Positions 43,175 through 52,754 of a DNA stretch of 64,000 bases are shown piece by piece (the first letter of the stretch is position 1; each line of letters opens with the position of its first letter). Position numbers and translations under genes: made by a program. The notes under the pieces were generated by a model that ran no database searches, was not told where the DNA came from, and saw nothing but the letters and a program-made list of their open reading frames with translations. The stretch is from Serratia sp. AKBS12 (lineage in GTDB: Bacteria > Pseudomonadota > Gammaproteobacteria > Enterobacterales > Enterobacteriaceae): NCBI RefSeq assembly GCF_024793895.1, contig NZ_JANUSB010000015.1, positions 1,240,001-1,304,000 on the forward strand, written 5' to 3'.

Positions 43175-44848
43175 CTAGCGCTCAACTACCCGTCCAGTGC
43201 CCCGTCCGCGCGGATCGGAAGCGGTTTCAGGCGTCGTGCCATTGACGCGGATCGCCTGAATATCCCCCATGTTCCAGCCCTGATCCTCCAGGGTATAACC
43301 CAGCGCGGTTAATTGCGCCGCAACCTGACCGGTCAACGGCGCGTAACTGTCGTAGTAGATGGTGTCTTTGGGCAGCAACTGGTGGTGCACGCGCTGCGCC
43401 GCTACCGCCTGTTGCAGGGGCAGATGATAGTCGTAGATATTGTTCAGCACCTGAAAGATTGACGTGAAGATGCGCGAACCACCCGGCGTGCCGAGTACCA
43501 GCGTCACCTTGCCGTCTCGGGTAACGATGGTCGGACTCATGGACGACAGCATGCGCTTGCCGGGTTCAATGGCATTGGCGTCGCTGCCCACAACGCCAAA
43601 GGCGTTTGCCACGCCGGGTTTGGCGCTGAAATCATCCATTTCGTCGTTCAGCAAGAAGCCGGCGCCTTTGACCACCACGCCGCTGCCAAAGTCCCAATTT
43701 AGCGTATAGGTATTACTGACCGCGTTACCTTGCGCATCGATAATCGAAAAGTGAGTGGTTTGGTGCGTTTCCAGGCCGGGACGTACTTGTTCGCTGGCGG
43801 AGATTGCCTGCGGGTTCACCTCTGCCGCACGTTTTTGCAGATAATCGGCGGCGGTCAGCTTGGCCACCGGCACATCGGTAAAGTCAGGATCGCCCAAATA
43901 GTCGGCACGATCGGCAAACACCCGTTTTTCAATTTCCGACAACAAATGGATATAACGTGCCGAGTTGAGCGTGACGCCCTTGAAATCGGCGGCGCGATAC
44001 TCCTTGATTGCCAGCAACTGCGCCAGAGCGATGCCGCCGGAGCTTGGCAGCGGGGCGGTATAGACGGTATTGCCACGCCAGGCTATCTGCATCGGCTCAC
44101 GCCACTTGACGCGGTAATCCTTCAGATCGTCAGCGCTGATCAAACCGCCGTCCTGTTGCATCTGTTTCACCAGCAGTTTGGCGGTTTCGCCGCGGTAAAA
44201 GTCGTTTGCCCCGCCATCGGCGATTCGTTCAAGGGTGTTTGCCAGTTCTGGCTGTTTAAACAGACTGCCTGGCTTCATGCTGCCAAAGTAGTCACCGAAG
44301 TTGGTTTTGCCGGCAAACAGTTTATTGGCATCTTCACGATACTGGTACTGTTGCCTGGCGACGGTAAAGCCCTGCCGGGCGTAGCCAATCGCCGGCGTCA
44401 ACAGTTCCGCCCAGGGCAGCTTGCCGAACTTCTGGTGCGCTTCCCATAATCCCATCACCGTACCGGGAACCCCGGCGGCCTTGCTGCCAACCAGGCTGAG
44501 GTTATCGATCACCTGGCCTTTCTCATCCAGATACATGCCTTTGCTGGCGGCGCTGGGCGCGGTTTCACGATAATCCAGGAAGTAGGGCTTGCCGTCGATA
44601 TACAGCGTCATAAAGCCGCCGCCACCGATGTTGCCAGCTTCGGGATAGGTTACCGCCAGGGTAAAGGCGGTTGCCACGGCGGCATCCACCGCGTTGCCAC
44701 CGGCCTTGAGGATCTGTGCCGCGACGTTGGCACCATACTCGTCCGGTGCGGCCACGGCACCGGCGTTAAGTTCAGTAGCAAACAGCGGAGAACTGGCAGT
44801 CATGATGGCCGCGCTAAGCGCCATTATTTTAAACAGGCGAATCTGCAT
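43175..44848 (-). CDS. ggt: Gamma-glutamyltranspeptidase
   Basis: 557 residues with a signal peptide (cut near LFA-TE) and the full N-terminal-nucleophile hydrolase layout. AGNIGGGGFM, YRETAP (gamma-glutamyl binding Arg) and the autocleavage site THQTTHFS, in which the first Thr of TTH becomes the nucleophile of the small subunit, are present, as is the SSMSPTI block. It hydrolyses or transfers gamma-glutamyl groups from glutathione and similar compounds in the periplasm. The 175 bases between it and the ybdK unit are AT-rich and contain that unit's promoter. Confidence 0.93.
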   Translation of the reverse strand: MQIRLFKIMALSAAIMTASSPLFATELNAGAVAAPDEYGANVAAQILKAGGNAVDAAVATAFTLAVTYPEAGNIGGGGFMTLYIDGKPYFLDYRETAPSAASKGMYLDEKGQVIDNLSLVGSKAAGVPGTVMGLWEAHQKFGKLPWAELLTPAIGYARQGFTVARQQYQYREDANKLFAGKTNFGDYFGSMKPGSLFKQPELANTLERIADGGANDFYRGETAKLLVKQMQQDGGLISADDLKDYRVKWREPMQIAWRGNTVYTAPLPSSGGIALAQLLAIKEYRAADFKGVTLNSARYIHLLSEIEKRVFADRADYLGDPDFTDVPVAKLTAADYLQKRAAEVNPQAISASEQVRPGLETHQTTHFSIIDAQGNAVSNTYTLNWDFGSGVVVKGAGFLLNDEMDDFSAKPGVANAFGVVGSDANAIEPGKRMLSSMSPTIVTRDGKVTLVLGTPGGSRIFTSIFQVLNNIYDYHLPLQQAVAAQRVHHQLLPKDTIYYDSYAPLTGQVAAQLTALGYTLEDQGWNMGDIQAIRVNGTTPETASDPRGRGTGRVVER

Positions 44849-45112
44849 AATGGTTCCTTTCTGGTTGTTGTTTATGCTACGGCCACGTGGCTAATGCCTT
44901 GTTGCTCAATTATTTCCATCCGATTTTTGCCCCGGCCGCCATAAACAAAATAGCAGCAGTGGCCGTTGACCGCCTGACGCAGGCCGGCAATTTGCCCACC
45001 ATGAGGCGTCGCTCACAAAGGCAGGCAACCAGGGAAATCTGCCGGGATGTTTTACCTGTTTACCAGAAGCGGTTATAAAGAAAGCTAATGGTTTTGCACA
45101 GAAGGAGGGTCT

Positions 45113-46837
45113 ATGGCGTCAGACTTCGAGCAACAGCTACAACAATTGCTGCACAGTTTGTATCCTGCCGAACGACAGCCAGCCTTGATCGCCGACATTT
45201 TGGCGTTGATAGAAAAGTGGCGCTTACCTCGTGAACAACTGTCGCAATCGGTCGACGAGAAAACCATTTATCTGATTGCTTACGGCGACGGCCTGTATCA
45301 GGACGACGAAAAACCGCTGCGGGTACTGAAACAGTTCGCCGATCGCTGGCTACAAGGCTTAATCAGCGATATTCATCTGTTACCGATGTTTCCCTGGACC
45401 TCGGATGACGGTTTTAGCGTGGTGGATTATCGGCGCATCAACCCTGAACTGGGGGACTGGACAGACATCCGCGCGTTAAATCAGCACTATGATTTGATGT
45501 TCGACTGCGTAATAAACCATGTTTCCAGTGCCAGCCTGTGGTTTCAGGCTTATCTGCGCGGCGAGGAAAAATACCGGCACTATTTTATCGAGGCCGATCC
45601 ACAGGCCGATTACCATTCGGTGATGCGCCCACGCGCGTTGCCGCTGCTGACGCCGTATGTCAAAGCCAATCATCAGCGCGTCTATTTGTGGACCACCTTC
45701 AGCGAAGATCAGATAGACCTTAATTTTCGGGAACCGGCCGTATTGCTGGAAAGCATCGACATACTGCTGCAATACGCCGCGTCCGGCGGACGGTCGATTC
45801 GTCTGGATGCGATAGGCTTTATCTGGAAAGCGGCAGGAACCCCGTGCATTCATTTGCCAGAAGTGCATCAGATCATCAAGCTGTGGCGACTGGTGCTCGA
45901 TCGCGCCAATACCCATTGTCGCCTGATCACCGAAACCAACGTGCCGCACGGCGAAAACATTCGTTACTTTGGCAACGGTGACGAAGCGCACATGGTGTAC
46001 CAGTTCCCGTTACCGCCGCTGACGCTGCATGCATTTTTACGCCAGGATACGCGCTGGCTCAATGCCTGGGCGACCCGCCTCAGCGCCGAAACGCAGCCGA
46101 TCAACACCACCTTTTTCAACTTTCTGGCCAGCCATGACGGCATTGGTCTGCGGCCGACCGAAAGCCTGCTGGACGATGCCGAACGCGCGTTTCTGGTGGC
46201 CGAGGTGGAGCGTAAGGAAGGACGAATTTCCTGGCGTAACAACCCCGACGGCAGCAAGTCGCCGTATGAGCTGAACATCAATTATCTGGATGCCCTGTGC
46301 GAGCCGGATGACGAGGTCAATACCAAAGCCGACAAGTTCGTAGCCGCACAGTCCATCCTGTTAGCGTTCCGCGGCGTACCGGCGCTGTATTACCATAGTC
46401 TGCTCGGTAGCCGCAGCGATCTGGCGGGGGTAGCGCGTTCCGGCATCAACCGGCGCATCAACCGTGAAAAGCTGCAGTTGAAAAGCCTGGAACAACAGTT
46501 GGTCGAACCCGGCACGTTGCGGGCAGAAGTGTTCCATCGTCTGCGCCACCTGATTTATTGTCGCCGTACCCAGCCGGCGTTTGCCCCGCAGGCGGCGCAG
46601 CGGGTGCTTAAACTCGGCGACGCACTGTTCGGCATTGAGCGAGCCGAACAGCACGGGCAGGAACGCATCAGCTGTGTGGTGAACGTCAGTGCCAAACCTC
46701 AAGCGCTGCATTTGCCGCTACCGGGTACCGATCTGATCGCCATGACGGCGTTTGACGGCCGCATGACGTTGCGGCCGTGGCAGGCGGTATGGATCAAACA
46801 TTCAGCACCTGACGGCCCGCGTTTCGCCACGCTGTAA
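45113..46837 (+). CDS. GH13 subfamily 18 sugar phosphorylase (glucosylglycerate/sucrose phosphorylase type)
   Basis: 574 residues of the sucrose phosphorylase group. Catalytic residues: nucleophile Asp in SIRLDAIGF, acid/base Glu in LITETNVPHGEN, and the transition-state Asp in ASHDGIGLRP. The ETNVPH block and length look more like E. coli YcjM (glucosylglycerate phosphorylase) than true sucrose phosphorylases. It would split its substrate with phosphate to glucose 1-phosphate and an acceptor. Since the window also carries glycosylglycerate synthesis genes, glucosylglycerate is my preferred substrate, by inference. AGGAGG precedes the start. No transporter or ycj-type partner gene is adjacent. 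Confidence 0.82.
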   Translation: MASDFEQQLQQLLHSLYPAERQPALIADILALIEKWRLPREQLSQSVDEKTIYLIAYGDGLYQDDEKPLRVLKQFADRWLQGLISDIHLLPMFPWTSDDGFSVVDYRRINPELGDWTDIRALNQHYDLMFDCVINHVSSASLWFQAYLRGEEKYRHYFIEADPQADYHSVMRPRALPLLTPYVKANHQRVYLWTTFSEDQIDLNFREPAVLLESIDILLQYAASGGRSIRLDAIGFIWKAAGTPCIHLPEVHQIIKLWRLVLDRANTHCRLITETNVPHGENIRYFGNGDEAHMVYQFPLPPLTLHAFLRQDTRWLNAWATRLSAETQPINTTFFNFLASHDGIGLRPTESLLDDAERAFLVAEVERKEGRISWRNNPDGSKSPYELNINYLDALCEPDDEVNTKADKFVAAQSILLAFRGVPALYYHSLLGSRSDLAGVARSGINRRINREKLQLKSLEQQLVEPGTLRAEVFHRLRHLIYCRRTQPAFAPQAAQRVLKLGDALFGIERAEQHGQERISCVVNVSAKPQALHLPLPGTDLIAMTAFDGRMTLRPWQAVWIKHSAPDGPRFATL

Positions 46838-46844
46838 TGGTGGA

Positions 46845-48284
46845 TTACTGCAATTGCAGATAGGCCACCTGGGTTTGCAGATATTCTTCCAGGCCGTGGC
46901 GGCCATCGGCGCCGCCGATACCGGACTTGCGCCAGCCGGCGTGGAACCCTTGCATCGCTTCAAAGTTTTCACGATTGATGTAGGTTTCGCCGAATTTCAG
47001 CTGCTTGAGCGCGCGCATCGCCACATTGAGATCGCGAGTAAAAATGGAGGAGGTGAGGCCGTATTCGCTGTCATTGGCCATGGCGATGGCCTCATCCAGC
47101 GTGTCGAAGGTCGCTACCGGCAATACCGGGCCAAACACTTCTTCTTGCATGATCTCCATATCCTGACGAACCTCCGTCAGTAAGGTGGGAGGGAAGAAAT
47201 AACCGCTGCGCGCGGCACGTTGCCCGCCAAATCGCAGCGTCGCCCCCTGTTCGACGGCGCGTGCCACCTTGTCCTCCACCCGTTGTACCGCCTCTGCGCT
47301 GATCAGCGGTCCCATATCCAGCCCGGTTTGCGTATTGGGATCGCCATAGGTCACCCGTTGCAATGCCGCGCTGAGCCGCTCGATGAACTGGGGATAAATT
47401 GCCTGTTGCACATAAACGCGTTCGGCGCAGTTGCACACCTGTCCGGTGTTGATCACCCGTGAACTGACGATGGCTTTTACCGCCAAATCCAGATCGGCGT
47501 CGGCCATGACGATAGCCGGGGCTTTACCGCCCAGTTCCAGCGACACTTTGGTGACGTTGTCTGCTGCTGCGTGCATGGTGGCGATACCCGCACCGACGCT
47601 GCCGGTCAGGCTGACCATACCGACCTTGGCATTGGCCGCCAGCTCCCGACCAACCTCGGGGCCATAGCCCGTCACCAGATTGAATACCCCGCGCGGCAAT
47701 CCGATCTGATGCACAATCTCGGCAAATATCACCGCGTTGCCCGGCGTCAATTCGCTGGGTTTGATCACGATGGTATTGCCGGTCAGCAGGGCTGGCGCCG
47801 CCTTGCGCGCAATCAGGAAGAACGGGAAGTTCCACGGTAAAATGCCGGTGGTGACGCCGATGGCCTTCTTGAACAGCAAAATCGTCTCGTTGGGCCGATC
47901 GCTCTGGATAATTTCGCCTTCATAACGGCGCGCCCATTCAGCCATATAATCAAGGTAATCGGCGGTGAACAGCACTTCCACCTTGGCCAGCTCCTGCGTT
48001 TTACCGCCTTCGGCGACGATGGTGGCGGTCAGCTCCTCCGCACGCTGACGAATGCCGTTGGCAATGGCGCGCAGCCACTGCCCGCGCTCGACGGCAGGTA
48101 ACGCCTCCCAATCGGCCTGGGCGGCGGCGGCGGCATCAATCGCCTGTTTCGCGTGCTCGGCGCTGCCTTGAGGGATCTGCATAATGATCTGTTCGGTCGA
48201 CGGATTGATGACGTCGATCCAGCGATCGTCAAGGTTGGCGATAAATTCGCCATTAATATACATGCGTTTTTGATTCAGGGTCAT
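46845..48284 (-). CDS. aldA: Lactaldehyde/glycolaldehyde dehydrogenase
   Basis: A 479-residue NAD-dependent aldehyde dehydrogenase, the same length as E. coli AldA and very close to it as I recall: YEGEIIQSDRP, GILPWNFPFFLIARK, LELGGKAPAIVM and the catalytic Cys in GQVCNCAERVYVQ. It oxidises lactaldehyde and glycolaldehyde to lactate and glycolate, needed after fucose, rhamnose or ethylene glycol breakdown. It converges on the phosphorylase gene with seven bases between stops. Confidence 0.93.
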   Translation of the reverse strand: MTLNQKRMYINGEFIANLDDRWIDVINPSTEQIIMQIPQGSAEHAKQAIDAAAAAQADWEALPAVERGQWLRAIANGIRQRAEELTATIVAEGGKTQELAKVEVLFTADYLDYMAEWARRYEGEIIQSDRPNETILLFKKAIGVTTGILPWNFPFFLIARKAAPALLTGNTIVIKPSELTPGNAVIFAEIVHQIGLPRGVFNLVTGYGPEVGRELAANAKVGMVSLTGSVGAGIATMHAAADNVTKVSLELGGKAPAIVMADADLDLAVKAIVSSRVINTGQVCNCAERVYVQQAIYPQFIERLSAALQRVTYGDPNTQTGLDMGPLISAEAVQRVEDKVARAVEQGATLRFGGQRAARSGYFFPPTLLTEVRQDMEIMQEEVFGPVLPVATFDTLDEAIAMANDSEYGLTSSIFTRDLNVAMRALKQLKFGETYINRENFEAMQGFHAGWRKSGIGGADGRHGLEEYLQTQVAYLQLQ

Positions 48285-48568
48285 GGTAGCGCTCCGCAGG
48301 GTCTTGTTAATTTATTGTTATATTAACGGGGTTGCTGCGTTAAAAACCTTTCTATCACTGCCATCTGAGGCCGAAGAGTGGCAAAAAAGGAAGACAAACA
48401 AGATCACAGGTGAAGAATGCTCGGACTGGTTTCTACTTTATGGAAACGTTGTACGGTATTACGCCAATCAAGATATAAAGTAATAGCGAACGACGTAGAG
48501 CACGCTGGTTCAACCGCTAAAAAAAACGGTTGCGGCGTTTCTCCAGAGAAGGTGGCACTCAGTAAGAA
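48285..48568. other. Intergenic stretch upstream of aldA with no gene
   Basis: About 280 bases between the aldA start and the terminator of the next operon. It should hold the aldA promoter, reading leftward, but I see no strong promoter, operator or convincing small open frame. Rightward frames of 66 and 71 codons cross it but lack a ribosome site and run into the terminator. Confidence 0.5.
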
Positions 48569-48569
48569 C

Positions 48570-48599
48570 AAAAAACCGGCCAGTATTCACTGGCCGGTT
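48570..48599 (-). terminator. Intrinsic terminator of the dehydrogenase/DJ-1 operon
   Basis: Read on the minus strand, AACCGGCCAG pairs perfectly with CTGGCCGGTT over a six-base loop and runs into six Ts. It lies 30 bases past the stop of the succinate-semialdehyde dehydrogenase gene. Confidence 0.92.
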
Positions 48600-48628
48600 G
48601 CGACAGTCATGTTATCAACCGGGCTTGA

Positions 48629-50062
48629 TTAGCGACCGGCGACGGTAACGAAACGTGTTTCGAGATAGGAGTCGATCGCTTCGCTGCCACCTTCAGTGCC
48701 ATGGCCTGAGTCTTTCACGCCGCCAAATGGCGTTTCCGGCAGGCCAAAACCGATGTGGTTGATGGTCAGCATACCGCTTTCGACATCACGCCCCAGCGCG
48801 TTGACGGTAGCAATATTGCGGCTGTACGCGTAGGCGGCCAGGCCATAGGGCAGGCGGTTGGCTTCGGCGATGGCCTCGTCATAATCGTTGAACGGCCGCA
48901 GCAGCGCAAGCGGACCAAACGGTTCTTCCGACATGGCGCGCGCATTCAGCGGCACGTCACGCAATACCGTCGGCGCGAAGAAATTGCCTTTGCCCGGCAG
49001 ACGTTTGCCGCCGGTGGTGACTTTTGCCCCTTGGGCTATCGCGTCTTGCACGAACGCCTCAATGGCATCGACGCTGCGGCCGAGTACCATTGGCCCCATG
49101 GTCACGCCGTCGTCCAAACCGTTGCCGACGTTGATTTCACGCACCGCCGCGGTGAATTTTTCGACAAACGCGTCATACACGCCCCGTTGGATCAGGAAAC
49201 GGGTAGGCGCAATGCACACCTGGCCGGCATTGCGGAACTTGGCGGCTGCCAGTTCTTTCGCCGCCGCATCAAGATCGGCATCTTCAAAGATCAATACCGG
49301 CGCGTGTCCGCCCAGCTCCATGGTGGCTTTTTTCATGTGCTGACCAGCCAGTGCCGCCAGGTGTTTGCCGATGCGGGTTGAGCCAGTGAACGAAATCTTG
49401 CGGATGGTCGGGTGAGGGATCAGATACTCCGACACCTCCGCCGGCGTGCCGTAAACCAGCGCAATCACTCCGGCTGGGATCCCGGCATCGGCGAAGGCCT
49501 GGATCAGCGCGGCCGGCGAAGCCGGGGTCTCCTCCGGCCCCTTGATAACGATCGAGCAACCAGCAGCCAGCGCGGCCGACAGTTTGCGCACGATCTGGTT
49601 GATCGGGAAGTTCCACGGCGTAAAGGCCGCCACCGGGCCAACCGGCAGCTTCAGCGTTTGCTGCTGTACGTCCTGCTGGCGTGCCGGAATGATTTGCCCA
49701 TAGGTACGGCTGGCTTCGCCGGCGAACCAGTCGATCACGTCGGCAGCGCCGAGAACTTCCACTTTGGCCTGCGCCAGCGGTTTACCCTGTTCCTGCGTCA
49801 TCAGCGTGGCGATCTGCGGTGCACGTTCGCGCAGCAGGGCGGCGGCCTGGCGCATCAGGCTGGCGCGCTGATAGGCCGAGGTTTCACGCCAGATTTTAAA
49901 ACCGCGCTCGGTAGCGGCCAGCGCCAGATCGAGATCTGCCTGTCCGGCATGGGCGACGTGACCGATGGTTTCGCCGGTCGCCGGGTTGGTAACCGCCAGC
50001 GTTTTGCCAGATTGGGCATCACGCCATTCACCATCGATATAAAGTTGTGTATTTGAGTACAT
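48629..50062 (-). CDS. NAD(P)-dependent succinate-semialdehyde dehydrogenase family protein
   Basis: 477 residues of the aldehyde dehydrogenase superfamily in the GabD/SSADH group: [17 protein letters not shown], the catalytic Glu in [11 protein letters not shown], and the catalytic Cys in [12 protein letters not shown]. Close relatives oxidise succinate semialdehyde or similar semialdehydes, though no gab transaminase is nearby, so the substrate is not certain. It is the second gene after a DJ-1/PfpI-family gene (ten bases apart), and an AraC regulator faces the pair. This suggests an aldehyde-detoxification unit. Confidence 0.87.
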   Translation of the reverse strand: MYSNTQLYIDGEWRDAQSGKTLAVTNPATGETIGHVAHAGQADLDLALAATERGFKIWRETSAYQRASLMRQAAALLRERAPQIATLMTQEQGKPLAQAKVEVLGAADVIDWFAGEASRTYGQIIPARQQDVQQQTLKLPVGPVAAFTPWNFPINQIVRKLSAALAAGCSIVIKGPEETPASPAALIQAFADAGIPAGVIALVYGTPAEVSEYLIPHPTIRKISFTGSTRIGKHLAALAGQHMKKATMELGGHAPVLIFEDADLDAAAKELAAAKFRNAGQVCIAPTRFLIQRGVYDAFVEKFTAAVREINVGNGLDDGVTMGPMVLGRSVDAIEAFVQDAIAQGAKVTTGGKRLPGKGNFFAPTVLRDVPLNARAMSEEPFGPLALLRPFNDYDEAIAEANRLPYGLAAYAYSRNIATVNALGRDVESGMLTINHIGFGLPETPFGGVKDSGHGTEGGSEAIDSYLETRFVTVAGR

Positions 50063-50072
50063 TGCTACCTCT

Positions 50073-50759
50073 TTACTGCTTGTTCACTAGCGCGAGCAGG
50101 GCACGCGCCGCTTCGGCGGATGACGCCGGATTCTGTCCGGTGACCAGCAGGCCATCGGTGACGACATAGGAAGCCCAGTCCGCCCCTTTGCTGTAATTGC
50201 CGCCCTGTTGCTTGAGCACGTCTTCGACCAGGAACGGGACTACCTCGGTCAGGCCAACGGCGTCTTCTTCGCTGTTGCTAAAGCCGGTCACCGCTTTACC
50301 TTGCACCAGCGGCTGGCCGTCCGGCCCTTTAGCGTGACGCAGCACACCCGGTGCATGACAAACCGCTGCCAACGGTTTGTTGGCGGCCAGGGTGGTTTGA
50401 ATCAGCCCAATGGACGATGGATCTTCCGCCAGATCCCATAAAGGCCCGTGCCCCCCCGGATAAAATACGGCATCAAACTCGCTCGCAACAATCTGCGAGA
50501 GTCTGCGGGTTGAGGACAGCGCCGCTACCGCCGGGGCATCATTGACAAAACGGCGGGTATCGTCGGTCTGCGAATCTTCTTCATTGCTTTTCGGATCCAG
50601 CGGCGGTTGACCGCCGGCAGGAGATGCCAGCACCAGTTGGGCGCCGGCATCTTTGAAGATGTAATAAGGGGCGGCAAATTCTTCCAGCCAGAATCCGGTT
50701 TTCTTGCCAGTGTTACCCAGTTGGTCGTGAGATGTCAGCACCATGAGAATTTTCATCAT
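50073..50759 (-). CDS. DJ-1/PfpI superfamily protein (type 1 glutamine amidotransferase domain)
   Basis: 228 residues with the DJ-1/PfpI fold. The nucleophile-elbow Cys is in [11 protein letters not shown], and the [10 protein letters not shown] and [13 protein letters not shown] blocks are typical of the HchA/Hsp31-like branch. Relatives act as glyoxalase III or deglycase-like enzymes on reactive aldehydes. It is the first gene of a two-gene unit with an aldehyde dehydrogenase, consistent with handling aldehydes. The AraC-type gene starts 193 bases away in the other direction. Confidence 0.87.
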   Translation of the reverse strand: MMKILMVLTSHDQLGNTGKKTGFWLEEFAAPYYIFKDAGAQLVLASPAGGQPPLDPKSNEEDSQTDDTRRFVNDAPAVAALSSTRRLSQIVASEFDAVFYPGGHGPLWDLAEDPSSIGLIQTTLAANKPLAAVCHAPGVLRHAKGPDGQPLVQGKAVTGFSNSEEDAVGLTEVVPFLVEDVLKQQGGNYSKGADWASYVVTDGLLVTGQNPASSAEAARALLALVNKQ

Positions 50760-50952
50760 CGGGTTCCTTCAGTATAAATTAGACCAGTCGTCTAGAGTGA
50801 CACGTTAGCCACGCTAATTCTAGCCTAGCGGCTTTTTAGCCATGTGGACCGTTCACAAGGTGAACGCGCTACGCAAATTGTGGCCGATTAACTATCATAG
50901 TGGCTGTTTATTTCACTTGGCCGCTCGTGACAAGGCAGGATGACCCTAGCCA

Positions 50953-51780
50953 ATGCAAGGTATACCACCGCAGTTTCCGTTCGAAAAAGACAGCGCGCAG
51001 TTTCGGCATCTGCCGCAGTTGCCAGGCGTTGAGCTTTATCATGCCCATATCGATCGCTATGCGTTTGAACCGCATACCCATGCCGCCTATGGTATCGGCA
51101 CGGTGGTGCAGGGCGCCGAACGCTTTCGCTATCGTGGCGTGCAACACCTTGCTGCGCCCGGTTCGCTGGTGTTAATGAACCCCGATGAACTGCATACTGG
51201 TGAATCAGCCAGCGAAGGCGGCTGGAACTATCGGATGATCTATCTTGAACCGGCAACGCTGGCACGGCTGAGCGGCGAACAGGGCCTCTGGTTTACCGAC
51301 GCGGTGCGCGACGATGCGTCGGCGGCACGGCGCATGGCTGCTACCTTGGCCGCGCTGTGGCAGTCACAGGATCCGTTGGCCATCGACGGTCTGCTGCTTG
51401 AGGCGATCGCGGCGTTTCGCCCGCATGCGAAGGTGGCTCAACCGCAGCGACAGGAGGGAGCGATCCGCCTGGATAGGGTGCGAGAATACCTCTGGGAAAA
51501 TCATGCCCAACCCATCACGCTGGATAGCCTGGCGGCACTGGTCGCACTCAGCCCGTATCATTTTCAGCGCAAGTTCAAGGCGCAGTTTCATGTATCCCCG
51601 CATCAAATGCTGATGGCGATCCGCCTTTATCAAGCTAAACGACTGCTGACGCAGGGTATGCCAGCCGCGCAGGTGGCCGCAGCGGTCGGTTTGACCGACC
51701 AGGCGCATTTGACACGGGCTTTCGCTAGTCGTTACGGCGTCACGCCAGGGCGTTATCAAAAACAAGTTTTCCCAGGTTAA
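50953..51780 (+). CDS. AraC family regulator facing the DJ-1/dehydrogenase operon
   Basis: 275 residues with an N-terminal cupin-type sensing domain (HIDRYAFEPHTHAAYGIGTV) and a C-terminal AraC DNA-binding domain (AALVALSPYHFQRKFKAQF, and VAAAVGLTDQAHLTRAFASRYGVTPGRY in the second unit). The type resembles AraC-like amino-acid-export regulators. It is divergent from the DJ-1/dehydrogenase pair, which it probably controls. The methyltransferase cluster that follows is on the same strand but is separated by 155 AT-rich bases. Confidence 0.87.
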   Translation: MQGIPPQFPFEKDSAQFRHLPQLPGVELYHAHIDRYAFEPHTHAAYGIGTVVQGAERFRYRGVQHLAAPGSLVLMNPDELHTGESASEGGWNYRMIYLEPATLARLSGEQGLWFTDAVRDDASAARRMAATLAALWQSQDPLAIDGLLLEAIAAFRPHAKVAQPQRQEGAIRLDRVREYLWENHAQPITLDSLAALVALSPYHFQRKFKAQFHVSPHQMLMAIRLYQAKRLLTQGMPAAQVAAAVGLTDQAHLTRAFASRYGVTPGRYQKQVFPG

Positions 51781-51935
51781 TAAGCGAGAGAGTAATACTC
51801 ATCAGATGAAATAATTACATTCTCAACGAGATAACGATCTGTCATAAATATTTTTTCTTTTTGAAACTGGCAAAGTTTGCAAATTTGAACTGGCCTAACT
51901 ATAAATTTATACTCATTATCCGATTCGGAGTAAAA

Positions 51936-52673
51936 ATGGAAACCGTTAACAGTCAGAGTCAGTTTGATTCTTTGGCCATTTTTTACGAGCAGATGTTTGA
52001 ATGGCCTTTTCGCAAACAAATTGAAACGCCTTCCGTAATAGAACAATTGGGGGATGTGTCTTCCCTTAGCATTCTCGATTTCGGCTGCGGCACTGGTCAT
52101 TATGCCAGATTGTTAAAATCTGCCGGAGCGCGTCACGTCGTCGGATTTGATGTGGCAGGGGGAATGCTGGATTATGCGAGAAAACGCGAGGTGGAAAATC
52201 CATTAGGTATCGAGTATATATCAAAAATAACGCCAGAGATGGCGCATCAGTTTGATTTGGTATTGGCAGTGTACGTTTTGCCCTATGCCACCAATTATGA
52301 GTTCCTTAAGGAAATGATTGCGGCCATGGCGCGGATGCTTAAGCCCGGAGGGCGCTTGCTGACCTTGCCGCTAAACCCGGAATATAAGATAGAGAAAGAA
52401 TATTACCTTCCTTACGGTTTCCAACTCAGCGCCAGGCAACCACTGCGGGACGGCAGTGAGGTACTGCTGTCGTTTCCCCAGCAAGCAGGAGCGCCTATCT
52501 GCGCCAACTACTGGTCGCGTGACGCAATTGATAGCGCATTGGCCCATAACGGATTTACCGTGACCCGTTGGTGTAACCCACAGGCCGCGTGCGCCACGGA
52601 TGAAATACCTGAACATTTGCATGCCTATCTAGCACACCCGCATACCGTGTTGGTCGACTGCAAACTCGGCTAA
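51936..52673 (+). CDS. Class I SAM-dependent methyltransferase
   Basis: 245 residues with a Rossmann-type methyltransferase fold: motif I ILDFGCGTGHY (about 47-57), the acidic motif II GFDVAGGML, and motif post-I/III DLVLAVYVLPYA with KPGGRLL after it. The GGAG before the ATG at 51936 supports the start; the frame is open further up through AT-rich sequence. It is the first gene of a three-gene rightward group with a FemAB-like transferase and a covalent flavoprotein, suggesting small-molecule tailoring. The substrate is unknown. Base composition here is lower in GC than in neighbouring operons. Confidence 0.83.
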   Translation: METVNSQSQFDSLAIFYEQMFEWPFRKQIETPSVIEQLGDVSSLSILDFGCGTGHYARLLKSAGARHVVGFDVAGGMLDYARKREVENPLGIEYISKITPEMAHQFDLVLAVYVLPYATNYEFLKEMIAAMARMLKPGGRLLTLPLNPEYKIEKEYYLPYGFQLSARQPLRDGSEVLLSFPQQAGAPICANYWSRDAIDSALAHNGFTVTRWCNPQAACATDEIPEHLHAYLAHPHTVLVDCKLG

Positions 52674-52754
52674 AGGTCATCAAGGAATTCAAAGACCGAA
52701 CGTCATATTAATTTTACACCGGGGTTGTCATCACTTATAAAGCGAGGCACTCAC

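Noticed and set aside
48283-48632. Two overlapping rightward frames (66 and 71 codons) upstream of aldA
   Set aside because: No ribosome sites, and they read through the intrinsic terminator at 48570-48599.
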